This document shows, piece by piece, positions 46,302-56,987 of a stretch of 64,000 nucleotides of DNA (the stretch's first letter is position 1; every line of letters begins with the position of its first letter). The notes beneath the pieces were generated by a model. The model was not told the DNA's origin, made no database searches, and was given only the letters and a program-made list of their open reading frames with translations. The translations under genes were made by a program, and so were the position numbers. The stretch is from DATLYF01 sp035575095 (GTDB taxonomy: Bacteria; Pseudomonadota; Gammaproteobacteria; Competibacterales; Competibacteraceae): the NCBI GenBank assembly GCA_035575095.1, contig DATLYF010000126.1, positions 1-64,000 on the forward strand, read 5' to 3'.

Positions 46302-46892
46302 TCAGTCCTTCTTGATTAGCCGGCCTTCCTCGCCGGCCAACAGACGGCGGATGTTGTCCTTATGGCGCCAGATCAACAGCGCCACCATCACCAGAGTGAC
46401 CAGCACGTACACCGGTGGCACCCGGAACAACCACAGGTACAGGGGCGACAGCACGGATGCCGTGAGCGCGGCCAGGGAGGAGATCTGGGTGAGCTTGGCC
46501 ACCAGCAGCCAGGTTCCCAGGCAGGCCAGGGCTACCGGCCAGGACAGACCGAGCAGCACGCCCAAGGCGGTGGCCACGCCCTTGCCGCCCTGGAAGCCGA
46601 AGAATACCGGAAAGAGATGGCCGAGGAAGGCGGCCAGCGCGGTGAGCGCCAGACCCACGGGGTCGACGCCGGCGAGCTTGGCCAGCAGCACCGGGATCAG
46701 CCCCTTGAGGAAATCCCCGGCCAGGGTGATGACTGCCGCTTTCTTGCCACCGATGCGCAGCACGTTGGTGGCCCCGGGGTTGCGCGAGCCCTGGCTGCGC
46801 GGGTCGGGCAGTCCCAGCAGCCGGCAGACGATGATGGCGGTGGAGAGAGAGCCGAGCAGATAGCCGAAGGCGACGAACAGGGCAGCGAGCAT
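46302..46892 (-). CDS. plsY: Acyl-phosphate glycerol-3-phosphate acyltransferase PlsY
   Basis: A 196-residue inner-membrane protein with about five membrane segments. The three family motifs are LGSLSTAIIVCRLLGLPDPR with SQGSRNPGATNVLR, and FFGFQGGKGVATALG. It uses acyl-phosphate to acylate glycerol-3-phosphate at the start of phospholipid synthesis. It is convergent with tsaD and divergent from folB. Confidence 0.95.
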   Translation of the reverse strand: MLAALFVAFGYLLGSLSTAIIVCRLLGLPDPRSQGSRNPGATNVLRIGGKKAAVITLAGDFLKGLIPVLLAKLAGVDPVGLALTALAAFLGHLFPVFFGFQGGKGVATALGVLLGLSWPVALACLGTWLLVAKLTQISSLAALTASVLSPLYLWLFRVPPVYVLVTLVMVALLIWRHKDNIRRLLAGEEGRLIKKD

Positions 46893-47022
46893 GGTGAATG
46901 TGAGGAGGTTGATGGCGTTCGGCCAAACTTAGCATGGAAGCGTGCCCTTGGCAGGGCTTGCCAAGGCCGGGCAGCGGTGCTACATGGGAACGCTCACCCG
47001 CCACGAATTGCCAACGAGCATC

Positions 47023-47379
47023 ATGGACATCATCTTCATCCGCGACCTGCGTATCGAGACCGTGATCGGTATCTACGACTGGGAGCGGCAGATCCGCCAG
47101 ACCGTCAGCATCGACCTGGAACTCGGCGCCGATATCCGCCGGGCCGCGCACAGCGACAACATCGACGATACCCTGAGCTACAAGACCGTGGCCAAACGCC
47201 TCATCCAGTTCGTGGAGAACAGTCAGTTCCTGCTGGTGGAGGCCCTGGCCGAGCAGATTGCCGAGTTGGTGATGCGTGAGTTCGGTGTGCCCTGGCTCAG
47301 GCTCACCCTGAGCAAGCCGGGAGCGGTGCGCGGCGCGCAGGCGGTGGGGGTGATCATCGAACGCGGGGAGCGGCGTTGA
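47023..47379 (+). CDS. folB: Dihydroneopterin aldolase
   Basis: A 118-residue tunnelling-fold enzyme starting MDIIFIRDLRIETVIGIYDWER (start at 47023; the longer frame is not conserved). The catalytic Glu/Lys positions are in the family segments VEALAEQIAELV and LTLSKPGAVRGAQAVGV. It cleaves dihydroneopterin to 6-hydroxymethyl-dihydropterin in folate synthesis. folK begins four bases after its stop. Confidence 0.93.
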   Translation: MDIIFIRDLRIETVIGIYDWERQIRQTVSIDLELGADIRRAAHSDNIDDTLSYKTVAKRLIQFVENSQFLLVEALAEQIAELVMREFGVPWLRLTLSKPGAVRGAQAVGVIIERGERR

Positions 47380-47383
47380 AGCC

Positions 47384-47887
47384 ATGGCCCGGGTCTACAT
47401 CAGCATCGGCAGCAACGTGGAGCCGGCCCGCAACGTGCGATCCTGCCTGCAGGCGCTGGCCGAGTTGTTCGGAACGCTGACAGTATCGCCGGTGTACCGC
47501 AACAAGGCGGTGGGTTTCGAGGGCGACGACTTCCTCAATCTGGTGGTGGGAGCCGATACCGAACTCGGGGTGCGGCCGCTGACAGCACGGCTGCGCGAGG
47601 TCGAGGTGGCTCACGGGCGCCGCCGCGACGCCCCCAAGTTCTCGCCGCGCACTCTGGACCTGGACCTGCTGCTCTACGACGATCTGGTGCTGGAAGCCGG
47701 CGGCCTGCAACTGCCGCGCGACGAGATCACCCGCTACGCGTTCGTGCTCAAACCCCTGGCCGACATCGCCGGCCAGGAGCGCCATCCCATCTTCGGCCGC
47801 AGCTATGCCGAGCTGTGGGCGGAGTTCGACCAGTCCGCCCAGCCGCTCACCCCGGTGACGCTGGAGGCAGGGACTGCCTCGGTCTAG
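47384..47887 (+). CDS. folK: 2-amino-4-hydroxy-6-hydroxymethyldihydropteridine pyrophosphokinase
   Basis: A 167-residue HPPK. It starts MARVYISIGSNVEPARNV, has the ATP/Mg motif RTLDLDLLLYDDLVL (near residues 91-105) and LPRDEITRYAFVLKPLADIA. It phosphorylates the FolB product for the next step by dihydropteroate synthase. Coupled to folB. Confidence 0.94.
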   Translation: MARVYISIGSNVEPARNVRSCLQALAELFGTLTVSPVYRNKAVGFEGDDFLNLVVGADTELGVRPLTARLREVEVAHGRRRDAPKFSPRTLDLDLLLYDDLVLEAGGLQLPRDEITRYAFVLKPLADIAGQERHPIFGRSYAELWAEFDQSAQPLTPVTLEAGTASV

Positions 47888-47923
47888 GCCATCGGCGCGG
47901 CCCACACCAAACCCGTTCGAATC

Positions 47924-48787
47924 TCAGGCGATCAGTCCCAGTCCGCGGCAGATGGCCAGGGTCGGCGCGGCCTGATTCATGGTGTAGAAGTGCAGGCCAG
48001 GAGCGCCGCCCTGCAGCAGACGCCGGCACAGTTCCGTCACCACCTCCAGGCCGAAGCTGCGGATCGCCGCCAGGTCGTCGCCGTAGCCCTCCAGCCGTTG
48101 CCGTATCCAGCGCGGGATCTCCGCCCCGCACTGATCGGAGAAGCGCGCCAGTTGCTTGTAGTTGGTGATGGGCATGATGCCCGGTACGATGGGGATGTGG
48201 ACGCCGCGCCGGGCACAGTCGTCGCGGAAGCGGAAATAGGCATCCGGGTTGAAGAAGTACTGGGTGATGGCCGCATTGGCGCCGGCTGCCACTTTACGGC
48301 AGAAATTCTGCAGATCGCGCTCCGGACTGCTCGCCTGCGGATGGAACTCCGGGTAGGCGGCCACTTCGATGTGGAAGTGCTCGCCGCAGCTCTCGCGGAT
48401 GAAGGCCACCAGCTCGTTGGCGTAGCGCAGCTCGCCGGGGTCGCGCATGCCGCCGGGCAGGTCGCCGCGCAGGGCGACGATGCGACGAATGCCGTGGCTG
48501 CGGTAGTACTCCAGGATGGCGTGCACGCTCTCCCGCGTGGAGGCGATGCAGGTCAGGTGAGGCGCGGCCTCCACCGGGTCCTGCTGGCGGATGTCCATGA
48601 CCGCCTCGAAAGTGCGGTTGCGGGTGGAGCCGGCGGCGCCATAGGTCACCGAGTAGTATTCGGGCGCCAGGGCCAGCAGCTGGCGGCGGGTATCGCGTAA
48701 CTCGGCCGCCGCTTGCGGCGAGTTCGGTGGGAAGAACTCGCAGCTGAGCAGCGGCTGAGCGTGAGGACGGCTGGCGGGCGCGGACAT
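47924..48787 (-). CDS. metF: 5,10-methylenetetrahydrofolate reductase
   Basis: A 287-residue TIM-barrel flavoprotein. LSCEFFPPNSPQAA near residue 14 carries the catalytic Glu. CIASTRESVHAIL, IVALRGDLPGG and AAITQYFFNPDAYFRF follow. It reduces methylene-THF to methyl-THF for methionine synthesis. Last in the run metK-ahcY-metF, but separated from ahcY by a terminator, so it has its own transcript start, with a perfect inverted repeat upstream. Confidence 0.95.
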   Translation of the reverse strand: MSAPASRPHAQPLLSCEFFPPNSPQAAAELRDTRRQLLALAPEYYSVTYGAAGSTRNRTFEAVMDIRQQDPVEAAPHLTCIASTRESVHAILEYYRSHGIRRIVALRGDLPGGMRDPGELRYANELVAFIRESCGEHFHIEVAAYPEFHPQASSPERDLQNFCRKVAAGANAAITQYFFNPDAYFRFRDDCARRGVHIPIVPGIMPITNYKQLARFSDQCGAEIPRWIRQRLEGYGDDLAAIRSFGLEVVTELCRRLLQGGAPGLHFYTMNQAAPTLAICRGLGLIA

Positions 48788-48882
48788 GGTAGTGTACTGC
48801 GGCGGCTGATCATTACCAGGGATTCTGCGAATCCCTCAGGCGGCCGTCTATGGAGCATTTTTCCGTGTCAGGTTGAATATTA

Positions 48883-48908
48883 TTCATGATTGTTTCATCA
48901 ATCATGAA
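48883..48908. promoter_or_regulatory. Perfect 10-bp inverted repeat upstream of metF
   Basis: TTCATGATTG (48883-48892), a six-base centre TTTCAT and CAATCATGAA (48899-48908), about 95-120 bases before the metF ATG. It has the shape of a dimeric regulator site. Which regulator (SahR-like or a LysR-type regulator, for example) cannot be told from sequence. Confidence 0.5.
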
Positions 48909-48937
48909 ATCCGATAAAGCGCCAGGCGCAGAGCATG

Positions 48938-48962
48938 AAAAAACCCGCCGGAGTGCGGCGGG
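48938..48962 (-). terminator. Rho-independent terminator of ahcY
   Basis: On the minus strand CCCGCCG, a CACTC loop, CGGCGGG and six Ts (plus-strand 48938-48962). It ends 48 bases after the ahcY stop. A textbook intrinsic terminator. Confidence 0.9.
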
Positions 48963-49009
48963 TCGGGTGTGTCGATTCCTGTGTCAGCGGCACAGGGCAG
49001 GCAGCGCAC

Positions 49010-50428
49010 TCAGTAGCGATAGTGCTCCGGCTTGAACGGCCCTTCCTTGGCCACGCCGATGTAGGCGGCCTGCTCGTCGGTGAGTTCGGTGAGCTGGGCG
49101 CCGAGCTTCTTCAGATGCAGCCGCGCTACCATCTCATCGAGCTTCTTCGGCAAGGTGTAGACGCCGATGGGGTACTGGGCAGTGTTGCTGAACAGCTCGA
49201 TCTGGGCCAGCACCTGGTTGGTGAAGGAGTTGGACATGACGAAGCTGGGATGCCCGGTGGCGCAGCCCAGGTTCACCAGCCGTCCCTCGGCCAGCAGGAT
49301 GATGCGCTTGCCATCGGGGAAGATGATGTGGTCGACCTGCGGCTTGATGTTCTCCCAGCGGTACTGCCTGAGGCTGGCGACGTCGATCTCGGAGTCGAAG
49401 TGCCCGATGTTGCAGACGATGGCCTGATGCTTCATCGCCTGCATGTGCGCGTGGCTGATGACGCGCACATTGCCGGTGGCGGTAACGAAGATGTCGGCCT
49501 TGGCAGCGGCGTAGTCCATGGTCACCACGCGGTAGCCCTCCATGGCCGCCTGCAGGGCGCAGATCGGATCGATCTCGGTCACCCACACGGTGGCCCCCAG
49601 CCCGCGCAGGCTCTGGGCGCAGCCCTTGCCGACGTCGCCGTAGCCGCAGACCACGGCGATCTTGCCGGCGATCATCACGTCGGTGGCGCGCTTGATGCCG
49701 TCGACCAGCGACTCGCGGCAGCCGTACAGGTTGTCGAACTTGGATTTGGTCACCGAGTCGTTGACGTTGATCGCCGGGAAGCGCAGCCGGCCTTCGGCGG
49801 CCATCTGGTAGAGGCGATGCACGCCGGTGGTGGTTTCTTCGGTGACGCCGCGGATTGCCGCGATGCGGGTCGAATACCAGCCGGGCTCGCTGTCCAGGCG
49901 CTTGCCGATGGCGGCGAAGAGGGCGCGCTCCTCGTCGTTGCCCGGATGGGCGATGACCGAACGATCCTGCTCGGCGCGCGCACCCAGGTGCAGCAGCAGG
50001 GTGGCATCGCCGCCGTCGTCCAGAATCATGTTGGCGGGCTGCCCTTCGGGCCACTCGAAGATGCGGTGGGTGAACTCCCAGTACTCCTCCAGACTCTCGC
50101 CCTTGTAGGCGAACACCGGGGTACCGGCGGCGGCGATGGCGGCGGCGGCATGGTCCTGGGTCGAGAAGATGTTGCAGGAGGCCCAGCGCACTGCGGCGCC
50201 CAGGGCTTGCAGGGTCTCGATCAGCACCGCCGTCTGGATGGTCATGTGCAGGGAGCCGGCGATGCGGGCGCCTTTAAGCGGCTGCTGCGCGGCGTATTCC
50301 TCGCGCACCGCCATGAGGCCGGGCATTTCGGTCTCGGCGATGGCGATCTCTTTGCGACCCCAGTCGGCCAGGCTGATGTCGGCGACGCGATAGTCGCCGC
50401 CGGTGGCGAGTTGCGGGACTGCGCTCAT
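49010..50428 (-). CDS. ahcY: S-adenosylhomocysteine hydrolase
   Basis: A 472-residue NAD-binding hydrolase. [22 protein letters not shown] near the start, the NAD motif [18 protein letters not shown] near residue 265, and the C-terminal KPEHYRY tail are canonical. It cleaves SAH to adenosine and homocysteine. An SAH riboswitch occupies its leader. GGAG (complement of 50436-50439) lies seven bases before the ATG. Confidence 0.97.
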   Translation of the reverse strand: MSAVPQLATGGDYRVADISLADWGRKEIAIAETEMPGLMAVREEYAAQQPLKGARIAGSLHMTIQTAVLIETLQALGAAVRWASCNIFSTQDHAAAAIAAAGTPVFAYKGESLEEYWEFTHRIFEWPEGQPANMILDDGGDATLLLHLGARAEQDRSVIAHPGNDEERALFAAIGKRLDSEPGWYSTRIAAIRGVTEETTTGVHRLYQMAAEGRLRFPAINVNDSVTKSKFDNLYGCRESLVDGIKRATDVMIAGKIAVVCGYGDVGKGCAQSLRGLGATVWVTEIDPICALQAAMEGYRVVTMDYAAAKADIFVTATGNVRVISHAHMQAMKHQAIVCNIGHFDSEIDVASLRQYRWENIKPQVDHIIFPDGKRIILLAEGRLVNLGCATGHPSFVMSNSFTNQVLAQIELFSNTAQYPIGVYTLPKKLDEMVARLHLKKLGAQLTELTDEQAAYIGVAKEGPFKPEHYRY

Positions 50429-50447
50429 GGCGTTTCTCCATTCCAGG

Positions 50448-50533
50448 GAATGGGCGCCGTTACCACGGGAAATCCGCCATCCCGAGCCTGACGGCCTGAG
50501 CTGGCCGCTGCAGCGCCCCTCGGGATGGCGGGC
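50448..50533 (-). promoter_or_regulatory. SAH riboswitch in the ahcY leader
   Basis: On the minus strand the leader reads CCCGAGGGGCGCTGCAGCGG, then GTCAGGCTCGGG, and later AACGGCGCCC before the ribosome site. This matches the SAH-riboswitch consensus: a P1 stem of GCCATCCCGAG with CTCGGGATGGC, the GCGCTGC core, and a downstream GGCGC for the pseudoknot. High SAH should turn ahcY on. The element lies in the 118-base gap between the metK stop and the ahcY start. Confidence 0.9.
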
Positions 50534-50546
50534 TTGGAGGCCGGGG

Positions 50547-51773
<1,227 letters not shown>

Positions 51774-51819
51774 TCTCGTCCTCGAAACGGCAGTGGAGGA
51801 AACCCCAAGGAGAAGACAG

Positions 51820-51840
51820 GACCAGCCCCCGGGGCTGGTC
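51820..51840. promoter_or_regulatory. Perfect palindrome upstream of metK
   Basis: GACCAGCCCC (51820-51829), one C, and GGGGCTGGTC (51831-51840): a ten-base-pair inverted repeat 47 bases before the metK ATG, in the metK/redoxin divergent gap (51774-51993). It could be a leader hairpin or the far-side terminator-like element; no T-run on either strand. Confidence 0.4.
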
Positions 51841-51993
51841 AAAGCGGGCAGTTTAACCGCAAACTCAAGCAGTTTCATCTCCATTGGCGGCAAGTCGGTG
51901 AGCACCGGCACGCCTTGCACGGGAACAACGCCCGCTTGCTCCGGTCCAGCGCTTTGCTATAAGGCGTCTGATAGAGCTGTGGAGATGACGACC

Positions 51994-52551
51994 ATGGTGC
52001 TGATGCACACTCCGATCTGTGATTTCGGCAAGCCTGCCCCCGACTTCGCGCTGCCTGGCGTCGACGGCAAAATCTGGACCCTGGACCAGTGCGCCGGACC
52101 CAACGGCGTGCTGGTCATGTTCATCTGCAATCATTGCCCTTATGTGAAGGCGGTGCTGGAGCGCATCATCCGCGATACCCGCGAGCTCAAGGGGCACGGG
52201 ATCGGCTCGGTGGCCATCTCGGCCAACGATCCCACGGACTATCCGGAGGACTCGTTCGAGAACATGCGACGCATCGCCCGGGAGAAGGACTTCCCCTTCC
52301 CCTACCTGTATGACGAGACCCAGGCGGTGGCCAAGGCGTATGGAGCGGTGTGCACCCCCGACTTCTTCGGCTACAACGCCCGGCGCGAACTGCAGTATCG
52401 CGGCCGCCTCGACGCCAGCGGCCGCGAGCCGGCTCCGCCCGGCGCCCGCCGCGAGCTGTTCGAAGCCATGCTCCAGATAGCGCGCACCGGCCGGGGGCCG
52501 ACGGAACAGGTGGCGAGCATGGGCTGTTCGATCAAGTGGCGCGCGCCTTGA
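51994..52551 (+). CDS. Thioredoxin-fold redoxin (AhpC/TSA family)
   Basis: A 185-residue protein (ATG at 51994; GGAG nine bases upstream). The CxxC motif is FICNHCPYVKAV near residue 45. APDFALPGVDGK near 10 and VCTPDFFGYNA near 115 fit the AhpC/TSA thioredoxin-like family with the NHCPYV signature. No signal peptide, so cytoplasmic. Probably a thiol oxidoreductase or peroxiredoxin-like enzyme; partner unknown. It is divergent from metK and convergent with fis. Confidence 0.85.
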   Translation: MVLMHTPICDFGKPAPDFALPGVDGKIWTLDQCAGPNGVLVMFICNHCPYVKAVLERIIRDTRELKGHGIGSVAISANDPTDYPEDSFENMRRIAREKDFPFPYLYDETQAVAKAYGAVCTPDFFGYNARRELQYRGRLDASGREPAPPGARRELFEAMLQIARTGRGPTEQVASMGCSIKWRAP

Positions 52552-52573
52552 ACGGCCGCGCCGCGCCTGCCGG

Positions 52574-52840
52574 CTATTCCAGGCCGTAGTGCTTGAGTTT
52601 TTTGCGCAGCGTGCTGCGGTTGATGCCCAGCACTGCGGCGGCGCGGGTCTGGTTACCGCGGGTGTAATGCAGCACCGTCTCCAGCAGCGGCTGTTCCATC
52701 TGCTCCAGCACCAGCTGGTAAAGATTGCTGGGCAGATCTCCGTCCAGGCGCTGGAAATACTCGTGCAGGGCGCTTTTGACCTGCTCGCGCAGTGGCACGG
52801 CGGGGGCGATGGCATCGTCCTGGGCGTCGGTGGCGGTCAT
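52574..52840 (-). CDS. fis: Nucleoid protein Fis
   Basis: An 88-residue protein with the Fis-type C-terminal HTH ([20 protein letters not shown]). The N-terminal part is shorter and more varied than in enterobacteria. Fis bends DNA and activates rRNA promoters. It overlaps dusB by four bases (ATGA), the classical dusB-fis pair. Confidence 0.93.
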   Translation of the reverse strand: MTATDAQDDAIAPAVPLREQVKSALHEYFQRLDGDLPSNLYQLVLEQMEQPLLETVLHYTRGNQTRAAAVLGINRSTLRKKLKHYGLE

Positions 52841-53826
52841 GCGGCCAGTCGTTCCTCTGCGGCTAGACGTTCGAAGAAAGCCCGGGTCAGCGCCAGTTGC
52901 TCTGCGGCGCGCTCGGCACGGTTGACCGCAGCGCGAAAGGCGGTGGCATCGAGGCGTCCCTGGCTGTACCAGGAGAGGTGCTTGCGCGCTACCCGCACGC
53001 CCAAGTACTCGCCGTAGAAGGCGTACAGGTTCTCCAGGTGTTCCAGCAGGATCGTCGCCACCTCCGCCAGCGGCGGCTCGGGTAGGCGCTGGCCGTGCCG
53101 CAGGTAGTGGGCGATCTCGCGGAAGATCCAGGGCCGGCCCTGGGCGGCACGGCCGATCATCACCGTGCCCACGCCGGTATGCTCCAGCACCGCCCTGGCC
53201 TTCTCCGGCGTATCGATGTCGCCGTTGGCGATCACTGGGATGGACACCGCCTGGGCGATGGCGCGGATGGTGTCGTATTCGGCCTGGCCCTGGTACAGAT
53301 CGGCGCGGGTGCGGCCGTGTACCGTCAGCGCACAGATGCCGGATTCTTGCGCGATGCGGGCGATGCTGACGCCGTTGCGGTGCGCCCGATCCCAGCCGGT
53401 GCGGATCTTGAGGGTCACCGGTACCTCCACTGCCTTCACCACCGCCTCCAGGATGCGCCCCACCAGCGGCTCATCCCGCAGCAGCGCCGACCCCGCCATG
53501 ACGTTGCAGACCTTCTTCGCCGGGCAGCCCATGTTGATGTCGATGATTTGCGCGCCGTGCTCGACATTGAAGCGCGCCGCCTCGGCCATCATCGCTGGAT
53601 CGTAGCCGGCGATCTGCACGCTGATCGGCTCCACCTCGCCGGCATGGTCCAGCCGCCGCCGAGTCTTGGCGCTGTGCCACAGCCGCGGATCGGAGGTCAC
53701 CATCTCCGATACCGCCATGCCCGCCCCCAGCTGCTTGCACAGCTGCCGGAAAGGGCGATCGGTGACGCCGGCCATGGGCGCGAGTACCACCGGCGGGTTA
53801 ATGGTGTAAGGGCCGATATGCAGCAT
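52837..53826 (-). CDS. dusB: tRNA-dihydrouridine synthase B
   Basis: A 329-residue FMN TIM barrel. [20 protein letters not shown] at the start, the catalytic Cys in [12 protein letters not shown] near 100, and [12 protein letters not shown] near 170. It reduces uridine to dihydrouridine in tRNA D-loops. It is translationally coupled to fis. Confidence 0.95.
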   Translation of the reverse strand: MLHIGPYTINPPVVLAPMAGVTDRPFRQLCKQLGAGMAVSEMVTSDPRLWHSAKTRRRLDHAGEVEPISVQIAGYDPAMMAEAARFNVEHGAQIIDINMGCPAKKVCNVMAGSALLRDEPLVGRILEAVVKAVEVPVTLKIRTGWDRAHRNGVSIARIAQESGICALTVHGRTRADLYQGQAEYDTIRAIAQAVSIPVIANGDIDTPEKARAVLEHTGVGTVMIGRAAQGRPWIFREIAHYLRHGQRLPEPPLAEVATILLEHLENLYAFYGEYLGVRVARKHLSWYSQGRLDATAFRAAVNRAERAAEQLALTRAFFERLAAEERLAA

Positions 53827-53934
53827 GAATCGATACGGAACAAGCTTAGCAGGCCGCCCGACGGGCAGGGCAGAGGATGATAGCGGAACTGGGGGGCAGG
53901 AACCAGGGACCGAGGAGCGGGCGACGCTCCGCTT

Positions 53935-54828
53935 TTAACGGCGCACGCCGTGCAGCCGCACCCAGCCCTCCTTCTCGGCGCGAGGCTGGAACTCAAACCA
54001 GGGAGCGTAGGCGGCCTCCACCTCGTCGGCGTGGCGCGCCAGCAGCCCGGCCAGGACCACGGCGCCGCCCTGACGAGTGTGTTCGGCCAGGGTGGGGGCG
54101 AGCATCATCAGCGGACCGGCCAGGATGTTGGCCAACACCAGATCGGCGGGCGCTGCGGCGAGCTGCTCCGGCGGCACTACGTGCAGGCGCCCGAGGATCC
54201 CGTTGCGCGCGGCATTGTCGCGGGTAGCGGTGAGCGCCTGGGGATCGATGTCGGTGGCCCACAGCTCGCGGGCGCCGAGCAGACCGGCGGCGATGGCCAG
54301 GATGCCGGAGCCGCAGCCGTAGTCGATCACCACCTGGTCGCGGGGCGGATGGGCATCCAGCCATTCCAGGCACAGCGCGGTGGTGGGGTGGGTGCCGGTG
54401 CCGAAGGCCAGGCCGGGATCGAGCAGCAGGTTGACTGCGGCGAGATCGGGCGGGTTCTGGTTGGTGGGGCAGACCCACAGCCGCTGGCCAAAGCGCATGG
54501 GCTGGTAGTGATCCATCCAGGCGCGCACCCAGTCACGCTCCTCCAGGCTCTCGGCGCGCAGCTCGGGCAGCGCCTCGGAGCCGAGACTGGCGACGATCCG
54601 GCGCTTGACCGACTCGATGTCGGTCTGGGCGTCGAACAGGCCGGTGACCCGGGTGTGGGGCCACAATGGGGTCTCCCCGGGCAGCGGCTCCAGCACCGGA
54701 TGGTCGGCGGCGTCCTGCAGGGTCACCGCCACCGCCCCAGCCGCCAGCAGGGCGTCCTCCAGCTCCTGCGGGCTGTGGCGCACGGCCTCCAGGGTCAGTT
54801 GCAGCCAGGCGGGGTCGGCGCTGCTCAT
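53935..54828 (-). CDS. prmA: Ribosomal protein L11 methyltransferase
   Basis: A 297-residue methyltransferase (ATG 54826-54828, GAGGAG upstream). The SAM motif is VIDYGCGSGILAIAAGLLGA, with LDPGLAFGTGTHPTTALCLE before it. The N-terminal substrate-recognition domain is present. It trimethylates L11. It begins eight bases after the accC stop, so it belongs to the accB-accC-prmA operon. Confidence 0.95.
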   Translation of the reverse strand: MSSADPAWLQLTLEAVRHSPQELEDALLAAGAVAVTLQDAADHPVLEPLPGETPLWPHTRVTGLFDAQTDIESVKRRIVASLGSEALPELRAESLEERDWVRAWMDHYQPMRFGQRLWVCPTNQNPPDLAAVNLLLDPGLAFGTGTHPTTALCLEWLDAHPPRDQVVIDYGCGSGILAIAAGLLGARELWATDIDPQALTATRDNAARNGILGRLHVVPPEQLAAAPADLVLANILAGPLMMLAPTLAEHTRQGGAVVLAGLLARHADEVEAAYAPWFEFQPRAEKEGWVRLHGVRR

Positions 54829-54836
54829 GAGTCTCC

Positions 54837-56183
54837 TCACTCCTTCAAACCCAGCAGCTTCTCCAGGTAGTGGATGTCGGTACCACCTTGGATGAAGCCG
54901 GCGTCGTTCATGATGCGCTGGTGTAGGGGCGCGTTGGTCTTGATGCCCTCGATCACCAGTTCGGCCAGGGCGTTGCGCATGCGGGCGATGGCGAACTCGC
55001 GGCTCTCGCCGTGAGTGATGAGCTTGCCGATCATGGAGTCATAGTTGGGCGGTACGCGGTAACCGCTGTAGATGTGCGAATCCACCCGCACACCCGGTCC
55101 GCCCGGTGCATGGTAGAGGGTGATGTTGCCGGGGGAGGGCAGGAAATTGTTCGGGTCTTCGGCGTTGATACGGCACTCGATGGCGTGGCCGCGCAGCACG
55201 ATGTCCTTCTGGCGGAAGGCGAGCGGCAGCCCGGCGGCGATGCGGATCTGCTCCTTGACGATGTCCACCCCGGTGATCATCTCGGTGACCGGGTGCTCCA
55301 CCTGGATGCGGGTGTTCATCTCGATGAAGTAGAACTCGCCGTCCTGGTAGAGGAACTCGAAGGTGCCGGCGCCGCGATAGCCGATGCGCTTGCAGGCTTC
55401 GACGCAGATCATACCGATGTGGCGGCGCTGCTCCTCGCTGAGGCCGGGAGCGGGGGCCTCCTCCACCACCTTCTGGTGGCGGCGCTGCATGGAGCAGTCG
55501 CGCTCGCCCAGGTAGACGGCGTTGCCATGGCTGTCGGCCAGCACCTGAATCTCGATGTGGCGTGGCCGCTCCAGGAACTTCTCCATGTACACCATGGGAT
55601 TGCCGAAAGCGGCCTGGGCTTCAGCGCGGGTCAGGGAAATGGTGTTGAGCAGCGCCGCCTCGGAGTGCACCACGCGCATACCGCGCCCGCCGCCGCCGCC
55701 GGCGGCCTTGATGATCACCGGGAAGCCGATGCGGCGTGCCAGGCGCAGGGTCTCCTCGTCGTCGTCCCCCAGCGGTCCGTCGGAGCCGGGCACGCAGGGG
55801 ATGCCGGCCTCCTTCATGGCCTTGATGGCGGAGACCTTGTCGCCCATCAGACGGATGGTCTCCGGGCGCGGGCCGATGAAGATGAAACCGGACTGTTCGA
55901 CGCGCTCGGCGAAATCGGCGTTCTCCGAGAGAAAACCATAGCCGGGGTGGATGGCCACGGCGTCGGTGACCTCGGCCGCCGAGATCAGCGCCGGCATGTT
56001 CAGATAGCTCTCGGCGGGGGGTGGGGGACCGATGCACACCGACTCGTCGGCCAGGCGCACATGCTTGAGATCGCGGTCCACGGTGGAGTGGACGGCGACG
56101 GTCTTGATGCCCAGTTCGCGGCAGGCGCGCAGGATGCGCAGGGCGATTTCTCCGCGGTTGGCGATGACGACTTTATCCAGCAT
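54837..56183 (-). CDS. accC: Acetyl-CoA carboxylase, biotin carboxylase subunit
   Basis: A 448-residue ATP-grasp enzyme. It starts [20 protein letters not shown]. The glycine-rich loop [15 protein letters not shown] is near 165, [19 protein letters not shown] near 205, and [18 protein letters not shown] near 290. It carboxylates the biotin on AccB. It lies 16 bases after accB. Confidence 0.97.
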   Translation of the reverse strand: MLDKVVIANRGEIALRILRACRELGIKTVAVHSTVDRDLKHVRLADESVCIGPPPPAESYLNMPALISAAEVTDAVAIHPGYGFLSENADFAERVEQSGFIFIGPRPETIRLMGDKVSAIKAMKEAGIPCVPGSDGPLGDDDEETLRLARRIGFPVIIKAAGGGGGRGMRVVHSEAALLNTISLTRAEAQAAFGNPMVYMEKFLERPRHIEIQVLADSHGNAVYLGERDCSMQRRHQKVVEEAPAPGLSEEQRRHIGMICVEACKRIGYRGAGTFEFLYQDGEFYFIEMNTRIQVEHPVTEMITGVDIVKEQIRIAAGLPLAFRQKDIVLRGHAIECRINAEDPNNFLPSPGNITLYHAPGGPGVRVDSHIYSGYRVPPNYDSMIGKLITHGESREFAIARMRNALAELVIEGIKTNAPLHQRIMNDAGFIQGGTDIHYLEKLLGLKE

Positions 56184-56199
56184 GGTCGGTTGCGCCCGC

Positions 56200-56685
56200 T
56201 TATTCGATCACGACCAGCGGCTGGTCGTATTCGACCGGCTGGCCGTTCTCCACCAGGATCTCCACTACCGTACCGGCCCTGTCGGCTTCGATGGGATTGA
56301 ACATCTTCATCGCCTCGATGATGCAGATGGTGTCGCCCGCCTTGACCTGGCTGCCCACCTCCACGAAGGGCTTGGCGCCCGGTGAGGCGGAGCGGTAGAA
56401 GGTACCCACCATGGGCGAGCGGATGAGGTGGCCGCTGCGCACCGGCTCGACCGGCTTGCTCTCGGCTACGGCGGCGGCGACCGGCGCGGCGGTGGCCGGC
56501 GCCGGCGTGGCGAAGGCACCGGCCGGCGCGTTCCAGGTCGGTGCCATGGCTGGCTGCACCATCACCGGCGCACCTTTGGCGTGGCGGCTGATGCGCACCG
56601 ATTCCTCGCCCTCCTGGATCTCGATCTCGGCGATGCCGGATTCCTCCAGGAGTTCAATCAGCTTCTTGATCTTGCGAATGTCCAT
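56200..56685 (-). CDS. accB: Acetyl-CoA carboxylase, biotin carboxyl carrier protein
   Basis: A 161-residue BCCP starting [20 protein letters not shown] (ATG 56683-56685). An Ala/Pro-rich linker follows, then a biotinyl domain with [14 protein letters not shown], where Lys is biotinylated. First gene of accB-accC-prmA. A truncated aroQ lies immediately upstream. Confidence 0.96.
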   Translation of the reverse strand: MDIRKIKKLIELLEESGIAEIEIQEGEESVRISRHAKGAPVMVQPAMAPTWNAPAGAFATPAPATAAPVAAAVAESKPVEPVRSGHLIRSPMVGTFYRSASPGAKPFVEVGSQVKAGDTICIIEAMKMFNPIEADRAGTVVEILVENGQPVEYDQPLVVIE

Positions 56686-56696
56686 GATGTGTCGTC

Positions 56697-56870
56697 TTAA
56701 CCTTTGCGTTGGCGCAGTTGACGGTCCGCCGCCGGCAGGGTCAGCGTGCAACCCTGAGTGCCCAAACCGCAGATGACGTCCACCGCCACGTCATGAGGGT
56801 GGTGGCCGAAGGGGTCACGGGTGCCCAGCAGATCGAGGGCGGGGCCGGTGCAGAACAGCAGTTTTGCCAT
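56697..56870 (-). pseudogene. aroQ: Truncated, degenerate type II dehydroquinase (aroQ) relic
   Basis: The minus-strand frame from the ATG 56868-56870 gives 57 residues: MAKLLFCTGPALDLLGTRDP, then [13 protein letters not shown] and on to a stop. It matches the first strand and P-loop-like beginning of AroQ (GPNLNLLGTREP), but the catalytic tyrosine segment (Y-G) is replaced and the rest of the enzyme, with its Asn and His active residues, is absent; normal length is about 145. It sits exactly between dsbD and accB, where aroQ lies in Pseudomonas-type genomes. No good ribosome site. It may be a dead gene or a small protein of changed use. Confidence 0.6.
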
Positions 56871-56987
56871 GGAGGGCAGCGTCCGGGGGACAGGGCGGAA
56901 GGTGGTGGCATTCTGCATCAATGCCCAGGTCTTGTCCAGAAATGGGAAGATCGGCGAAGATCGGCGCCGATGCAGGCGAGATCCCCT

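Noticed and set aside
48788..48937. A possible second SAH or SAM riboswitch before metF
   Set aside because: The leader lacks the GCGCTGC core and the matching closing stem seen before ahcY; only a simple inverted repeat is present.
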